A DNA stretch of 64,000 nucleotides from positions 1,178,001 to 1,242,000 of the forward strand of contig NZ_CP032762.1 in the NCBI RefSeq assembly GCF_003641205.1, read 5' to 3'. Below are positions 51,180 through 59,817 of the stretch, piece after piece; the stretch's first letter is position 1, and every line of letters starts with the position of its first letter. The notes below the pieces were generated by a model that searched no databases, was not told the origin of the DNA, and was given only the letters and a program-made list of their open reading frames with translations. This DNA comes from Rhodococcus sp. P1Y (GTDB lineage: Bacteria; Actinomycetota; Actinomycetes; Mycobacteriales; Mycobacteriaceae). The translations under genes and the position numbers were made by a program.

Positions 51180-52337
51180 CTAGGCCGGTTCGGGGTCTGC
51201 CCGGTCGGTGGGAGGCTGCGGGATGTCCAGGTTCGCCTGCTTCTCCCGGTGCAGTTCTTTGGCCTCACGTTGTTCGAGCGCGATGTCGTACTCGAGGTCC
51301 TTCGGCTGGTGCTTTCGGAAGATCACCAGAAAAACTATCCAGCCGACGATTGCGACGAGGATGAAACTCACCGCTCGGTAGACGAAGGCGGCCGCGACTG
51401 CCTGGGAAGCGCTGATGGACGCCGCGCTCGTCAGCAAGGCGATCAAGGTGGCGTCGACGACGACGAGTCCGCCGGGAGCCAGGGGGACCGATCCGACTGC
51501 TTTCGCGGCGGCGAATGCGAACAGCAGGCCGGACAGTCGGGGATCCGCACCGACGGCGAAGCAGGCGAAGCCCAGACATGCCACGTCGGCGAGTCGATGG
51601 ACGGCCGACCATGAGATGGTCAGCCCGGCGTCGCGTTTACCCAGTTGAACCGACTGCACCTGCTCGATGATTTCGTCGATTCGCTCCTGACCGGCGTCGG
51701 CGGGCAGGTTCCTGAAGTCGTTGACCTTGTGCAGCACCCATCGCGCAGCGCTACGGATCGATTGTGGGTGCGCCGAGACGTATCGGACCGCGAGCACGAT
51801 GGCGAGAACTCCCGCGATGGGCAGGATCAGTGTGAAGGTGTTGACCGATCCACCGACCAACAGCGCCCCGCCGACGCCGAGGACGGCAAGACCGGCCGCT
51901 GCGATGACACCCGAAATAGCGAGCTGCCACGACGCGACGACCGGGCTTGCACCCCATCGTCTGGTCTCGCGGTAGGTGAAGGCGGTGGAAAACACCTGGC
52001 CGGCGGGAAGGGTCAGTGCCATCGCGGTGCTGCCGTAGATGACCGAGAGCGACTTGGACTGCCGAACACGGACGCCGCCGGCCTGAAGCAGCTGTTTCTG
52101 GACTCGACCGAACGCGCTGAGCGAGATTGCCTGGGTGGCGATGCATGCAGCGAGCCAGCCCCAGTGAATCTCGGTCAGTGCTTGCCAGGATTCGTGCAGA
52201 CGCGGCCACAGGTAGATTCCCTCGCCGACGAGCAGCGCAATGAGTGCGAACCCCGCGAGCCACTTGAGCCAGCGGAGGCGGTTCCTCTTACGAGGAGCCG
52301 CGGCCACGTGCTCGGGTCTGGGTTCGGCCACCTTCAC
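51180..52337 (-). CDS. Lysylphosphatidylglycerol synthase-type membrane protein (UPF0104/YbhN)
   Basis: A 385-residue membrane protein with about seven helices, beginning LKWLAGFALIALLVGEGIYLWPRL. The segment LSVIYGSTAMALTLPAGQVFSTAFTYRETRRWGASPVVA and the late GSVPLAPGGLVVVDATLIALL are typical of the flippase-like region of MprF relatives. The C-terminal aminoacyl transferase domain is absent, so lipid flipping or lipid A/glycolipid-related transport is more likely than lysine addition. The cyclase gene ends 34 bases upstream. Confidence 0.85.
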   Translation of the reverse strand: MKVAEPRPEHVAAAPRKRNRLRWLKWLAGFALIALLVGEGIYLWPRLHESWQALTEIHWGWLAACIATQAISLSAFGRVQKQLLQAGGVRVRQSKSLSVIYGSTAMALTLPAGQVFSTAFTYRETRRWGASPVVASWQLAISGVIAAAGLAVLGVGGALLVGGSVNTFTLILPIAGVLAIVLAVRYVSAHPQSIRSAARWVLHKVNDFRNLPADAGQERIDEIIEQVQSVQLGKRDAGLTISWSAVHRLADVACLGFACFAVGADPRLSGLLFAFAAAKAVGSVPLAPGGLVVVDATLIALLTSAASISASQAVAAAFVYRAVSFILVAIVGWIVFLVIFRKHQPKDLEYDIALEQREAKELHREKQANLDIPQPPTDRADPEPA

Positions 52338-52371
52338 AGGGTAACCACAATGGCGGTCCGATTCGGCGGGC

Positions 52372-53883
52372 TCAGGGATGCTCCACGGGCCAGGCGAGGT
52401 GGGTGAGTCTGCCTCGCCCGCGCAGTTGAACCTGATCTCCCAGCTCCCAGTGCTCTTGCTCCTCGTCGCTGGCGAAGTACAACGCCGAGGTCGACGCCAG
52501 CACCCGGCCTGGTCGGAGTTTGGACAATTCGGTCAATCGTGATGCCTCGTTGACCGGGTCTCCGATGACCGTGTACTCGAACCGTTCCTTTGCGCCGATG
52601 TTTCCCGCAACGGCGAGGCCGGCTGACACGCCGATGCCGATGTCGAGCCCGGTGATGTCGTTGAGAGCGAAACGCAGGTCACGGGCGGCAGCGAGCGCGG
52701 CGGTCGGCGCATCCGGGCGATCGAGCGGAGCGCCGAAAATCGCGAGGGCGGCGTCGCCCATGAATTTGTTGACGAATCCGTGGTGCTGGTCGATAACGTC
52801 CACGACGACACGGAAGAACTCGTTGAGGAGTACGACCACCTCGCCGGGTGGACGCTCGGAGGCCGTCGCCGTCGAACCGACCATGTCGACGAAGAGGACG
52901 GCGACGAAGCGGGTTTCGCCGCCCAATTCGGTACCGAATTGCAATGCGCGTCGGGCCACGTCCTCGCCGACGTGCTGGCCGAATAGCTCCCTCAAGACCC
53001 GTCGCTCAGCGGATTCCTCCATCATGCGGTTGAAGCCGACCTGCAATCTGCCGATCTCGCTGCCGTCGAACACGTCGACCTCGACGTCGTTGTCGCCGCG
53101 CTGAACACGTTCGATGGCTCGGCGGAGTTGCCGGATCGGATCGGAGATCTGGCTCGCGGTGAGCATGGACAGAATGAACGCCTGCCCGATCGCCAGCACA
53201 CTGAGAAGAATGATTGCGATAGCGAGCGAGTTGGTGGAGAACACAAGGTCCGTCGTCAGCTGCGTCGCACAGAGCAAGATGATCCCGATAACGGGCATCA
53301 GGGTGCCCAAGCCCCAGGTCATTGCCATTCTTGTCCCGACGCCGGGCGTCATGGTCCGATCGAAACGACCCTCGCTCAACGCCATCGCCGCGACGGGGCG
53401 CAAGATGCGCTCGCCGAGCATGTAGGTGAAACCGAAGGTCACCGTCGCGGCCATGATGACGGTGACGATCACTGCAATTGCCAGGGACGGCATCTCGGTC
53501 ACGGTAAGCAGGACGAAGAGCACTCCACCGATCACCCACAGCACGAGGTGGACGATGGCCTGACGAAGGGGAGCGTGCAGCGTCGTCATCTGTTCCCGAC
53601 GCGTCGGCGGCCCCCCGCGGAGCTGCCATCGAATGACCGAACGCAGCATGCGCGCCGCGTAGTACAGGCTGATCGTGCCTGCGAACACCAGATAAGCGCC
53701 GAAGATGTAGACGTTCCGAACCCGATCGGCGACGATCGACTGAGACTCCTCGATGGGGAGACCGTAGCGAACGAATGCGAACACCAGAACCGCGCCGAAC
53801 AGATTCGACAGCAACATCGAGAGCATATAGAGCGGCCAGCGACTCTTCAGGGTGAGCGAGACCGCTCTCAAAGATGCCAGCAC
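52372..53883 (-). CDS. Membrane adenylate/guanylate cyclase with HAMP domain
   Basis: A 503-residue class III nucleotide cyclase of the mycobacterial Rv1318c/Rv3645 type. Six predicted helices fill the N-terminal half, a HAMP linker follows (ISDPIRQLRRAIERVQRGDNDVEVDVFDGSEIGRLQVGFNRMMEE), then the catalytic domain. Metal ligands are in VLFVDMVGST and KFMGDAALAIFG, and FEYTVIGDPVNEASRL carries the catalytic Asn/Arg. The NKFMGD lysine suggests ATP use. The GTG start has no ribosome-binding site; TAAATT stands six bases upstream, so the transcript is probably leaderless from a promoter shared with the divergent AI-2E gene. Confidence 0.9.
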   Translation of the reverse strand: MLASLRAVSLTLKSRWPLYMLSMLLSNLFGAVLVFAFVRYGLPIEESQSIVADRVRNVYIFGAYLVFAGTISLYYAARMLRSVIRWQLRGGPPTRREQMTTLHAPLRQAIVHLVLWVIGGVLFVLLTVTEMPSLAIAVIVTVIMAATVTFGFTYMLGERILRPVAAMALSEGRFDRTMTPGVGTRMAMTWGLGTLMPVIGIILLCATQLTTDLVFSTNSLAIAIILLSVLAIGQAFILSMLTASQISDPIRQLRRAIERVQRGDNDVEVDVFDGSEIGRLQVGFNRMMEESAERRVLRELFGQHVGEDVARRALQFGTELGGETRFVAVLFVDMVGSTATASERPPGEVVVLLNEFFRVVVDVIDQHHGFVNKFMGDAALAIFGAPLDRPDAPTAALAAARDLRFALNDITGLDIGIGVSAGLAVAGNIGAKERFEYTVIGDPVNEASRLTELSKLRPGRVLASTSALYFASDEEQEHWELGDQVQLRGRGRLTHLAWPVEHP

Positions 53884-53899
53884 AGGTTAAATTTACCGG
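53884..53899. promoter_or_regulatory. Sixteen-base bidirectional leaderless promoter
   Basis: The whole gap between two divergent GTG codons is AGGTTAAATTTACCGG. The self-complementary TTAAATTTA core gives a TAAATT hexamer on both strands, each ending exactly six bases before its GTG. This matches the spacing of actinobacterial leaderless -10 boxes (TANNNT at -12 to -7). Both genes would start transcription at their first codon. Confidence 0.7.
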
Positions 53900-55276
53900 G
53901 TGACCGAACGCGAGCCGCAGGCAGAAGCGTCAAAGGTACTTTCCGGCCGTCCCGCGGACACCCCATCTGGTCATTCCGCGGGCTCCACTCCTGCCTCATC
54001 TGGTCATTCCGCGGGCTCCACTCCTGCCTCATCTGGTCATTCCGCGGGCTCCACTCCTGCCTCATCTGGTCATTCCGCAGACTCCACTCCTGCCGATTCG
54101 GTGCACCCCCTCGTCAGGGTCGGCGCCGAATGGACGTGGCGACTGCTGGTCATCTTCGCCGGCTTCATCACCTTCTTCTTCGTCGTCGCGAGGTTGGACA
54201 CCGTCGTCATTCCGCTCGGCCTTGCGCTTCTGGCCTCGGCGATGCTGGTGCCGATCGTCGACTGGATGCAACGGCGAGGAGTCCCGCGCGCGGCTGCCGT
54301 CGTCATCGTCATCATCGCGAGCATAGGCGTCGTCGCCGGCATCATGACGTTCGTCGTCGAGCAATTCATCGAAGGCCTTCCGCAGCTGGGAGACCAGTTC
54401 ACGACGTCCATCAACGACGTGCAGGAGTGGATGGCCGACGGGCCGTTGCACATCAGTCAGGACCAGATCAGCCAGGCGAGCGACAACCTCGTCAAAGTCA
54501 TTCAGGACAACCAGGCAGCTGTGACGTCGGGCGCGTTGACGACGGCAACCGTCATCGGCGAGATACTCACCGGCGCGGCGCTGACCCTCTTCACACTGAT
54601 CTTCTTTCTGTACGGCGGCGATCAGATCTGGGAGTTCGTCACCAGGATCGCCCCGACACCCGCCCGTCGTCGAATTCGGTTGGCGGGCAGTCAAGGTTTC
54701 GGATCACTCGTCGGCTACGTGCGCGCGACGGTCGCCGTCGCGGCCGCCGACGCCATCGGAATCGGGGCAGGACTGGCCATTCTGGGCGTCCCACTTGCCC
54801 TTCCGCTGGCGTCGCTCGTCTTCATCGGAGCGTTCGTCCCCATCGTCGGTGCGTTCCTGACCGGTTTCGTCGCGGTGTTCATCGCCCTCGTCACCAAGGG
54901 CCTGCTGACGGCGCTGATCACTCTGGGGATCGTCGTGGCGGTCATGCAACTCGAAGGTCATGTGTTGCAGCCACTTCTACTGGGCCGTGCAGTTCGACTC
55001 CATCCACTTGCGGTGGTGCTCGCGATCACCGTCGGAATTCTGCTCGCGGGCATCGTAGGAGGCCTGCTCGCCGTTCCGATCGTGGCCGTACTCAACACCG
55101 CGATTCGTTCGCTACTCGCCGAGGATCCGGACGAGGTGTACGAGGAACTCGAGGAGAACGACTCTTCCGAACCTCTGTACCCGGCGACAGCGGACAGCCC
55201 GCACGCGCTCAACCGTGAACTCGACCCGGGCAGCTTGAAGAAACCCGATACCACCGATGGACCTCGAAGTGACTGA
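53900..55276 (+). CDS. AI-2E (UPF0118) family transporter with N-terminal minisatellite repeats
   Basis: A 458-residue membrane protein. Residues 23-66 are four 11-residue repeats SGHSAGSTPAS encoded by the dispersed 33-bp repeat. The UPF0118 domain follows, beginning RLLVIFAGFITFFFVVARLDTVVIPLGLALLASAMLVPIVDWMQRRG, with about eight helices and a periplasmic helix pair, and ending LEGHVLQPLLLGRAVRLHPLAVVLAI. The family exports small molecules or acts as a Na+/H+ antiporter. The tail is acidic. The GTG start appears leaderless. The histidine kinase gene begins 20 bases before the stop. Confidence 0.88.
   Translation: MTEREPQAEASKVLSGRPADTPSGHSAGSTPASSGHSAGSTPASSGHSAGSTPASSGHSADSTPADSVHPLVRVGAEWTWRLLVIFAGFITFFFVVARLDTVVIPLGLALLASAMLVPIVDWMQRRGVPRAAAVVIVIIASIGVVAGIMTFVVEQFIEGLPQLGDQFTTSINDVQEWMADGPLHISQDQISQASDNLVKVIQDNQAAVTSGALTTATVIGEILTGAALTLFTLIFFLYGGDQIWEFVTRIAPTPARRRIRLAGSQGFGSLVGYVRATVAVAAADAIGIGAGLAILGVPLALPLASLVFIGAFVPIVGAFLTGFVAVFIALVTKGLLTALITLGIVVAVMQLEGHVLQPLLLGRAVRLHPLAVVLAITVGILLAGIVGGLLAVPIVAVLNTAIRSLLAEDPDEVYEELEENDSSEPLYPATADSPHALNRELDPGSLKKPDTTDGPRSD
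53966..54094. repeat. Four tandem copies of the 33-bp coding minisatellite
   Basis: Units begin at 53966, 53999, 54032 and 54065. The first three are identical; the fourth has three differences. The plus strand reads SGHSAGSTPAS. The complement carries the same core as at 1643, 11913 and 28752. Confidence 0.92.
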
Positions 55277-56393
55277 CGCAGTCACCCCACTCTGGCGCGC
55301 GTCGCAGGCATTTCGGCTTATCACTCTCGTGTACGCCGTCAGTTATCAAGTCGCGTCCATGGGGTACTACAGCAACGCGAGACTCAGTTGGTTCTTCGTG
55401 GCGCTCATGGCTGTCTGGACCGGCCTGTCCGCCTCTCTGCTGTCCCGCACCGCCATGCCGCGGTGGAAGATCGTGCTCGCCGATCAGCTCGTCGTGATCG
55501 GCTTGATGGCGTCGACAAGGCTCGTGGCGGATTACGATTGGTACAGCACGCACCAGACACTGCCCACCACCTTGTGGGCCACCAATGCGGTGATTTCCGC
55601 GGCAATACTGTTCGGGCCAAGGGGAGGCGTCGGTTCCGGAGTTCTGCTGTCGGTGGTGAGCGCGGTGGTGCGTGATCAGGTTGATCTCGACCTGTGGACC
55701 GACGCTACGGCGCCCGTGCTGCTGTCAGTCGGGCTTGCGCTCGGTCTGGCCAGCAACACTGCTCGGCGTGCGCACGCCGAACTCGAACGCGCTGCTCGGC
55801 TCGCGGCAATCACCGAGGAGCGAGAGCGGCTCGCTCGACAAGTGCACGACGGTGTGCTTCAGGTGCTCGCTTTGGTTCGGCGCCGTGGTTCCGAAATAGG
55901 CGGTGTAGGAGCAGAACTCGCTGATCTGGCCGGCGAGCAGGAGGTCGCGCTGCGCATGCTCATCTCGGAACAGCGCGAGCCGAGTCGGCTGGATTCCGAC
56001 CAGGTGGACCTGCGCAGCCTACTGCGGCTGCGCGGAAGTACCACGGTGTCGGTGTCCGCACCGCCGGATCCAGTTCTGGTGGACAGGATTGTTGCGGAGG
56101 AGATTTCGGCAGTCGTTGCGACAGCGCTGTCCAACGTCGAGATGCATGCAGGCGAGGGTGCCCGTGCCTACGTTCTTCTCGAAGACGTCGACGACGAGAT
56201 CATCGTGAGTATTCGCGACGACGGTCGGGGTATCGCACCGGGTCGGCTCGCGGCCGCCGAAGCCGAAGGACGCATGGGAGTGTCGAAGTCGATATTGGGC
56301 AGGGTCGCGGCCATCGGCGGTACGGCCTTACTGGAGACGGATGTGGACGCCGGGACCGAGTGGGAAATCCGGGTACCGAAGGGAAAGCCGTGA
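55257..56393 (+). CDS. Sensor histidine kinase (NarL-partner, MacS-like)
   Basis: A 378-residue membrane kinase. Five or six helices fill residues 20-165, then the dimerisation/phosphoacceptor segment ERERLARQVHDGVLQVLALVRRRG with His197, then a HATPase_c domain with ALSNVEMHAG (N box) and DDGRGIAPG (G1). The N box reads N-V-E-M-H rather than the common N-A-x-K-H. It overlaps the AI-2E gene by 20 bases and the response-regulator gene by one base, so the pair is coupled. The signal is unknown; membrane or cell-envelope state is typical of the family. Confidence 0.9.
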   Translation: MDLEVTDAVTPLWRASQAFRLITLVYAVSYQVASMGYYSNARLSWFFVALMAVWTGLSASLLSRTAMPRWKIVLADQLVVIGLMASTRLVADYDWYSTHQTLPTTLWATNAVISAAILFGPRGGVGSGVLLSVVSAVVRDQVDLDLWTDATAPVLLSVGLALGLASNTARRAHAELERAARLAAITEERERLARQVHDGVLQVLALVRRRGSEIGGVGAELADLAGEQEVALRMLISEQREPSRLDSDQVDLRSLLRLRGSTTVSVSAPPDPVLVDRIVAEEISAVVATALSNVEMHAGEGARAYVLLEDVDDEIIVSIRDDGRGIAPGRLAAAEAEGRMGVSKSILGRVAAIGGTALLETDVDAGTEWEIRVPKGKP

Positions 56394-57043
56394 TGGGCGA
56401 GAATGTGACGGTCATGGTGGTCGACGATCACCCGATGTGGCGCGACGGAGTTGCGCGCGATCTCGAAGCGGCGGGGTTCGCCGTGGTGGCGACTGCGGAC
56501 AGCGTCGGCGCCGCAGGACGACGCGCGAAAGCGACGAAACCCGACGTCGTGCTGATGGACATGCATCTGCCGGACGGCAACGGCGCCGATGCGACCACCG
56601 AGGTTCTCGCGAGTTCGAAGAACAGCCGCATTCTGGTGTTGTCGGCGTCGGCGGAGCGAGAGGACGTGCTCGACGCAATCAAGGCGGGCGCCACGGGCTA
56701 CCTGGTCAAGAGTGCATCCGCGGAGGAACTGTACGAAGCCGTACGCTCCACTGCCGCAGGACAAGCCGTATTCACGCCCGGGCTTGCAGGGCTTGTGCTG
56801 GGCGAGTATCGCAGGATTTCGAGCAGCCCGCCTGCCGCCGAGTCGGCGTCGCGTCCCACACTCACCGACCGCGAGACCGAAGTGTTGCGTTTGGTCGCAA
56901 AAGGATTGAGTTCCAAGCAGATAGCGACAAAGCTGACGATCAGTCATCGAACCGTCGAGAACCACGTCCAGGCAACGCTGCGCAAGCTTCAGTTGGCGAA
57001 CAGGGTCGAGTTGACGCGGTACGCAATCGAACAGGGGTTGTGA
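56393..57043 (+). CDS. Response regulator, NarL/LuxR family
   Basis: A 216-residue regulator. The receiver domain has the acidic pair in VDDHPMW, phospho-acceptor Asp56 (VLMDMHLP), Ser84 (VLSAS) and Lys106 (YLVKS). The LuxR-type helix-turn-helix is LTDRETEVLRLVAKGLSSKQIATKLTISHRTVENHVQATLRKL. The ATG at 56393 overlaps the kinase stop (TGATG). It should be phosphorylated by that kinase. Confidence 0.93.
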   Translation: MGENVTVMVVDDHPMWRDGVARDLEAAGFAVVATADSVGAAGRRAKATKPDVVLMDMHLPDGNGADATTEVLASSKNSRILVLSASAEREDVLDAIKAGATGYLVKSASAEELYEAVRSTAAGQAVFTPGLAGLVLGEYRRISSSPPAAESASRPTLTDRETEVLRLVAKGLSSKQIATKLTISHRTVENHVQATLRKLQLANRVELTRYAIEQGL

Positions 57044-57085
57044 CTCTCGGGTTTGCTGGCACGCACGCCGGGGCACACCACAGTC

Positions 57086-57310
57086 ATGACCGATACCGAC
57101 AAGCCTGTGGACACCACCGTCGACCCTCGCGAGAAGAGCCGAGGCGAAGACGCCGACACAGGCCAGAGCCCCGATGAGCGCGGCGAAGCGATCGAGGAGT
57201 TCGACGGGCACCTCGACGGTTCGGGGGAAGAGTCTTCGCTCCCGACGCCCGCCCCCGAGGACGTCACCGATACGCCGACGGACCCGAAGACCACTACGCG
57301 CACAGAATGA
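57086..57310 (+). CDS. Small acidic protein, probably disordered
   Basis: A 74-residue reading frame (MTDTDKPVDTTVDPREKSRGE...) dominated by Asp, Glu, Thr, Pro and Gly, with no hydrophobic core. It lies 42 bases after the response-regulator gene on the same strand. Composition suggests intrinsic disorder. I recognise no family, and it may be a chance frame. Confidence 0.45.
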   Translation: MTDTDKPVDTTVDPREKSRGEDADTGQSPDERGEAIEEFDGHLDGSGEESSLPTPAPEDVTDTPTDPKTTTRTE

Positions 57311-57313
57311 CGT

Positions 57314-57706
57314 TCAGCGTCGAACCAAACGCACAAGTGCGAGCTTGGCGAGCGGGACGTACGGAACAACCAGTGCTGGGGACCCGCACACGGTGATCCA
57401 CGCTCTCGATCCATCGGGGCGCGAGGCCACCCCATGCTTCAGAGTTAGGCCGATCGACCGACGTCGCCACCACGCGTTCCACGTCCACGTCCATCCGAGT
57501 TCGTCGACCGACACGATGTCGAAGTCCACCTGGAACCAGAACGGACCTTCGACGCGGCCGGATGTGCCACCGCTGAGGCGGTTCTCGGGGTATTCGACTT
57601 CGGCAATGTGCGTGGCCCAGTGCGACCAGTGGCTCGGATCCATGTAACGCTCCCAGACGGCGCCTGCAGGCGCCGATCCCGTCGCATCGATGGTGATCTC
57701 CACCAT
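57314..57706 (-). CDS. SRPBCC-family (START-like) protein
   Basis: A 130-residue protein beginning MVEITIDATGSAPAGAVWERYMDPSHWSHWATHIAEVEY, the usual first strand and helices of polyketide cyclase/START-like SRPBCC proteins. VDFDIVSVDELGWTWTWNAW forms the central sheet. It would bind a hydrophobic ligand. The ATG at 57706 is chosen from the family start; the ribosome-binding site is weak. It converges with the small acidic gene. Confidence 0.75.
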   Translation of the reverse strand: MVEITIDATGSAPAGAVWERYMDPSHWSHWATHIAEVEYPENRLSGGTSGRVEGPFWFQVDFDIVSVDELGWTWTWNAWWRRRSIGLTLKHGVASRPDGSRAWITVCGSPALVVPYVPLAKLALVRLVRR

Positions 57707-57960
57707 GTGAAATCTACCCGTCGTACGACCGGAAAAAACGTGCACTGCGGTATATTTCCCCGTGGGCGCTGTCCTGAACCGGCGTAACGATCGCGGTGGG
57801 TGTCGGGGTTGAGGCCGATTAGGCCGAGCATCCAATAACCTTCCTGTGAGTCGGTTTTCGGATTATCGAATGCTCTGGCACCCGGATCGACACCCGCCGA
57901 GCCAGTAGTGTTCGTCCGCCCGTAGCCACCTGGTCATGCCGCGTCGCCACACTCGCTGCA

Positions 57961-59193
57961 ATGCGCATCGTGCAACTCGCGAATTTCTACGGTCCGAGGT
58001 CCGGTGGGTTACGGACGGCTGTCGATCAACTGGGTGCGGGATACGTGGCCAGGGGTCACGAGGTGATCCTCGTAGTGCCTGGCGCTGCGCCGGGCGAGGA
58101 AGTACTGCCTTCGGGCGTACTTCGCATCACACGGCCGGCAAGACAAATCCCGATGACCGGCGGATACCGTGCGGTCGACCCGCGCACTACCGCCGACATA
58201 GCCGAGGCACTGCGTCCCGACGTGATCGAGGTGTCGGATCGGTTGACCCTCCGCGGTATGGGTGCGTGGGCATCCCGGCGCGGAGTGCGAAGCGTCATGA
58301 TCTCCCACGAGCGCCTCGACAGGCTGTTGGGCCAGGTGCTCCCGGCGTCGCTCGCTCGGACCTTCGCCGACGTCGCCAATCGACGCACGGCGCAGTCCTA
58401 CGACGCAGTGGTGTGCACGACAGCGTTCGCTCGTCGGGAGTTCGAACGAATCGGTGCCGACAACATCTCCCAAGTTCCGCTCGGTGTCGATCTCGACATG
58501 TTCCATCCGAGTCGCCGAGCCGAGGGCACACGGTCGCGCTGGCACGGCAGCGCGCAGCGACTACTCGTACACTGCGGACGCCTTTCGGTGGAGAAGCGAG
58601 TCGATCGGAGTATCGATTCGATTGCTGCACTTGTTGATTCGGGCGAAGATGTGAAGTTGGTAGTCGCAGGCGACGGCCCGAGGCGCGCCGGACTCGAGCG
58701 TCGGGCACGGGGTTTACCGGTCGAGTTCATCGGATTCGTCGACGGCCGAGTCGAACTTGCGTCCCTGCTTGCATCCGCCGATGTCGCGCTGGCGCCGGGG
58801 CCACACGAAACCTTCGGACTCGCTGCGCTGGAATCGCTGGCGACGGGGACGCCGGTGGTGGTCTCGAGTTCGTCGGCACTCGCCGACATCGTGACGGCCG
58901 AATGTGGTGGGCACTTCGACGACACCGCAGCCGGGATGGCATCGGAGTTGATGCGGGTGATGGACCTGGCACCAGGTGCACGGCGTATCGCAGCGCGTAC
59001 CCGTGCAGAAGAGTTCGGCTGGCCCGCGTCGGTGAACGGAATGCTCGACGTACTCGAATATGGCCGACTCGTCGATCCGCCCCTATCCTGGGGGCATGGA
59101 GGCGAGGGATCTACGGGTGTCCGACGCAGAGAAGGAACACGTGGGGCAGCTGCTGCAGCGTGCGGTGGGGCAGGGGATGCTCTCGCTCGGTGA
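57961..59193 (+). CDS. Glycosyltransferase family 4
   Basis: A 410-residue GT-B glycosyltransferase. The N-terminal acceptor domain starts MRIVQLANFYGPRSGGLRTAV, and the donor domain holds LLVHCGRLSVEKRVDRSIDS, VVAGDGPRR and the E-x7-E motif in GPHETFGLAALES. Relatives make mannosylated or glucosylated glycolipids in mycolate bacteria. Residues after about 377 (GHGGEGSTGVRRREG) do not look like family sequence; they are the +1-frame reading of the overlapping DUF1707 gene. No ribosome-binding site is clear. Confidence 0.87.
   Translation: MRIVQLANFYGPRSGGLRTAVDQLGAGYVARGHEVILVVPGAAPGEEVLPSGVLRITRPARQIPMTGGYRAVDPRTTADIAEALRPDVIEVSDRLTLRGMGAWASRRGVRSVMISHERLDRLLGQVLPASLARTFADVANRRTAQSYDAVVCTTAFARREFERIGADNISQVPLGVDLDMFHPSRRAEGTRSRWHGSAQRLLVHCGRLSVEKRVDRSIDSIAALVDSGEDVKLVVAGDGPRRAGLERRARGLPVEFIGFVDGRVELASLLASADVALAPGPHETFGLAALESLATGTPVVVSSSSALADIVTAECGGHFDDTAAGMASELMRVMDLAPGARRIAARTRAEEFGWPASVNGMLDVLEYGRLVDPPLSWGHGGEGSTGVRRREGTRGAAAAACGGAGDALAR
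59084..59095 (+). promoter_or_regulatory. Leaderless promoter inside the glycosyltransferase gene
   Basis: TATCCT followed by GGGGGC directly abuts the ATG at 59096, the arrangement of a leaderless actinobacterial -10 box. Confidence 0.55.
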
Positions 59194-59740
59194 GTTCACC
59201 GAGCGCATGGACACTGCCCTTGCTGCGAAGACCCGCGGCGAGCTGAACTCGGTCCTCGCCGACCTGCCGGGCATGCAGGTCGCCGAGCAGCCGAGCGCGC
59301 CTGATCGATACCCGCCGATGCGACCTGACCGCACCACGGCCCAGTCGCACGCGCCCCACTGGCCAGCAAGCCAGAGTGATGTCGTCAAGGGCACGATGTC
59401 GACGGTGACGCGCAAAGGACCGTGGCACGTCCCGCCCAGGATGTCTCTACAAAGCAAGATGTCGACGATCACGCTCGACTTCACTCAAGCGGTCATGTCG
59501 ACGCAGGTGGTCGAGATCGCGATCGACGACTACTGCAGCAGCGTGACGCTCGTCGTGCCGCCGGAGGCGACGGTCGACCTCAACGGTGTCGAGACGGTCG
59601 GCGCAAGCGCGAGCAACAAGGTGCGTACCGGTCCACCCATCGGCAGGTTGCATGTCGTCGTCCGCGGTCGTGTTCGATTCGGTTCGATCACGGCCAAGCA
59701 CCCCCTCGGTACCTCGCTCAGACGAATGCTCGGGCACTAA
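59096..59740 (+). CDS. DUF1707 protein with LiaF-like C-terminal domain
   Basis: A 214-residue protein. Residues 4-56 form the DUF1707 motif (RVSDAEKEHVGQLLQRAVGQGMLSLGEFTERMDTALAAKTRGELNSVLADLP). The C-terminal half (MSTITLDFTQAVM, VEIAIDDYCSSVTLVVPPEATVDLNGV) resembles the beta-helical cell-wall-active-antibiotic response domain of LiaF. No membrane helix is seen. Its 5' 98 bases lie inside the glycosyltransferase gene in another frame, and it seems to have its own leaderless promoter. Confidence 0.85.
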   Translation: MEARDLRVSDAEKEHVGQLLQRAVGQGMLSLGEFTERMDTALAAKTRGELNSVLADLPGMQVAEQPSAPDRYPPMRPDRTTAQSHAPHWPASQSDVVKGTMSTVTRKGPWHVPPRMSLQSKMSTITLDFTQAVMSTQVVEIAIDDYCSSVTLVVPPEATVDLNGVETVGASASNKVRTGPPIGRLHVVVRGRVRFGSITAKHPLGTSLRRMLGH

Positions 59741-59817
59741 CGGCGTCGGATAAGTACCCATGCCGAGCAGGTAGTACTACTCACGCCTGAGCGGATTTCG
59801 CGGTTCAGTATCTACGT

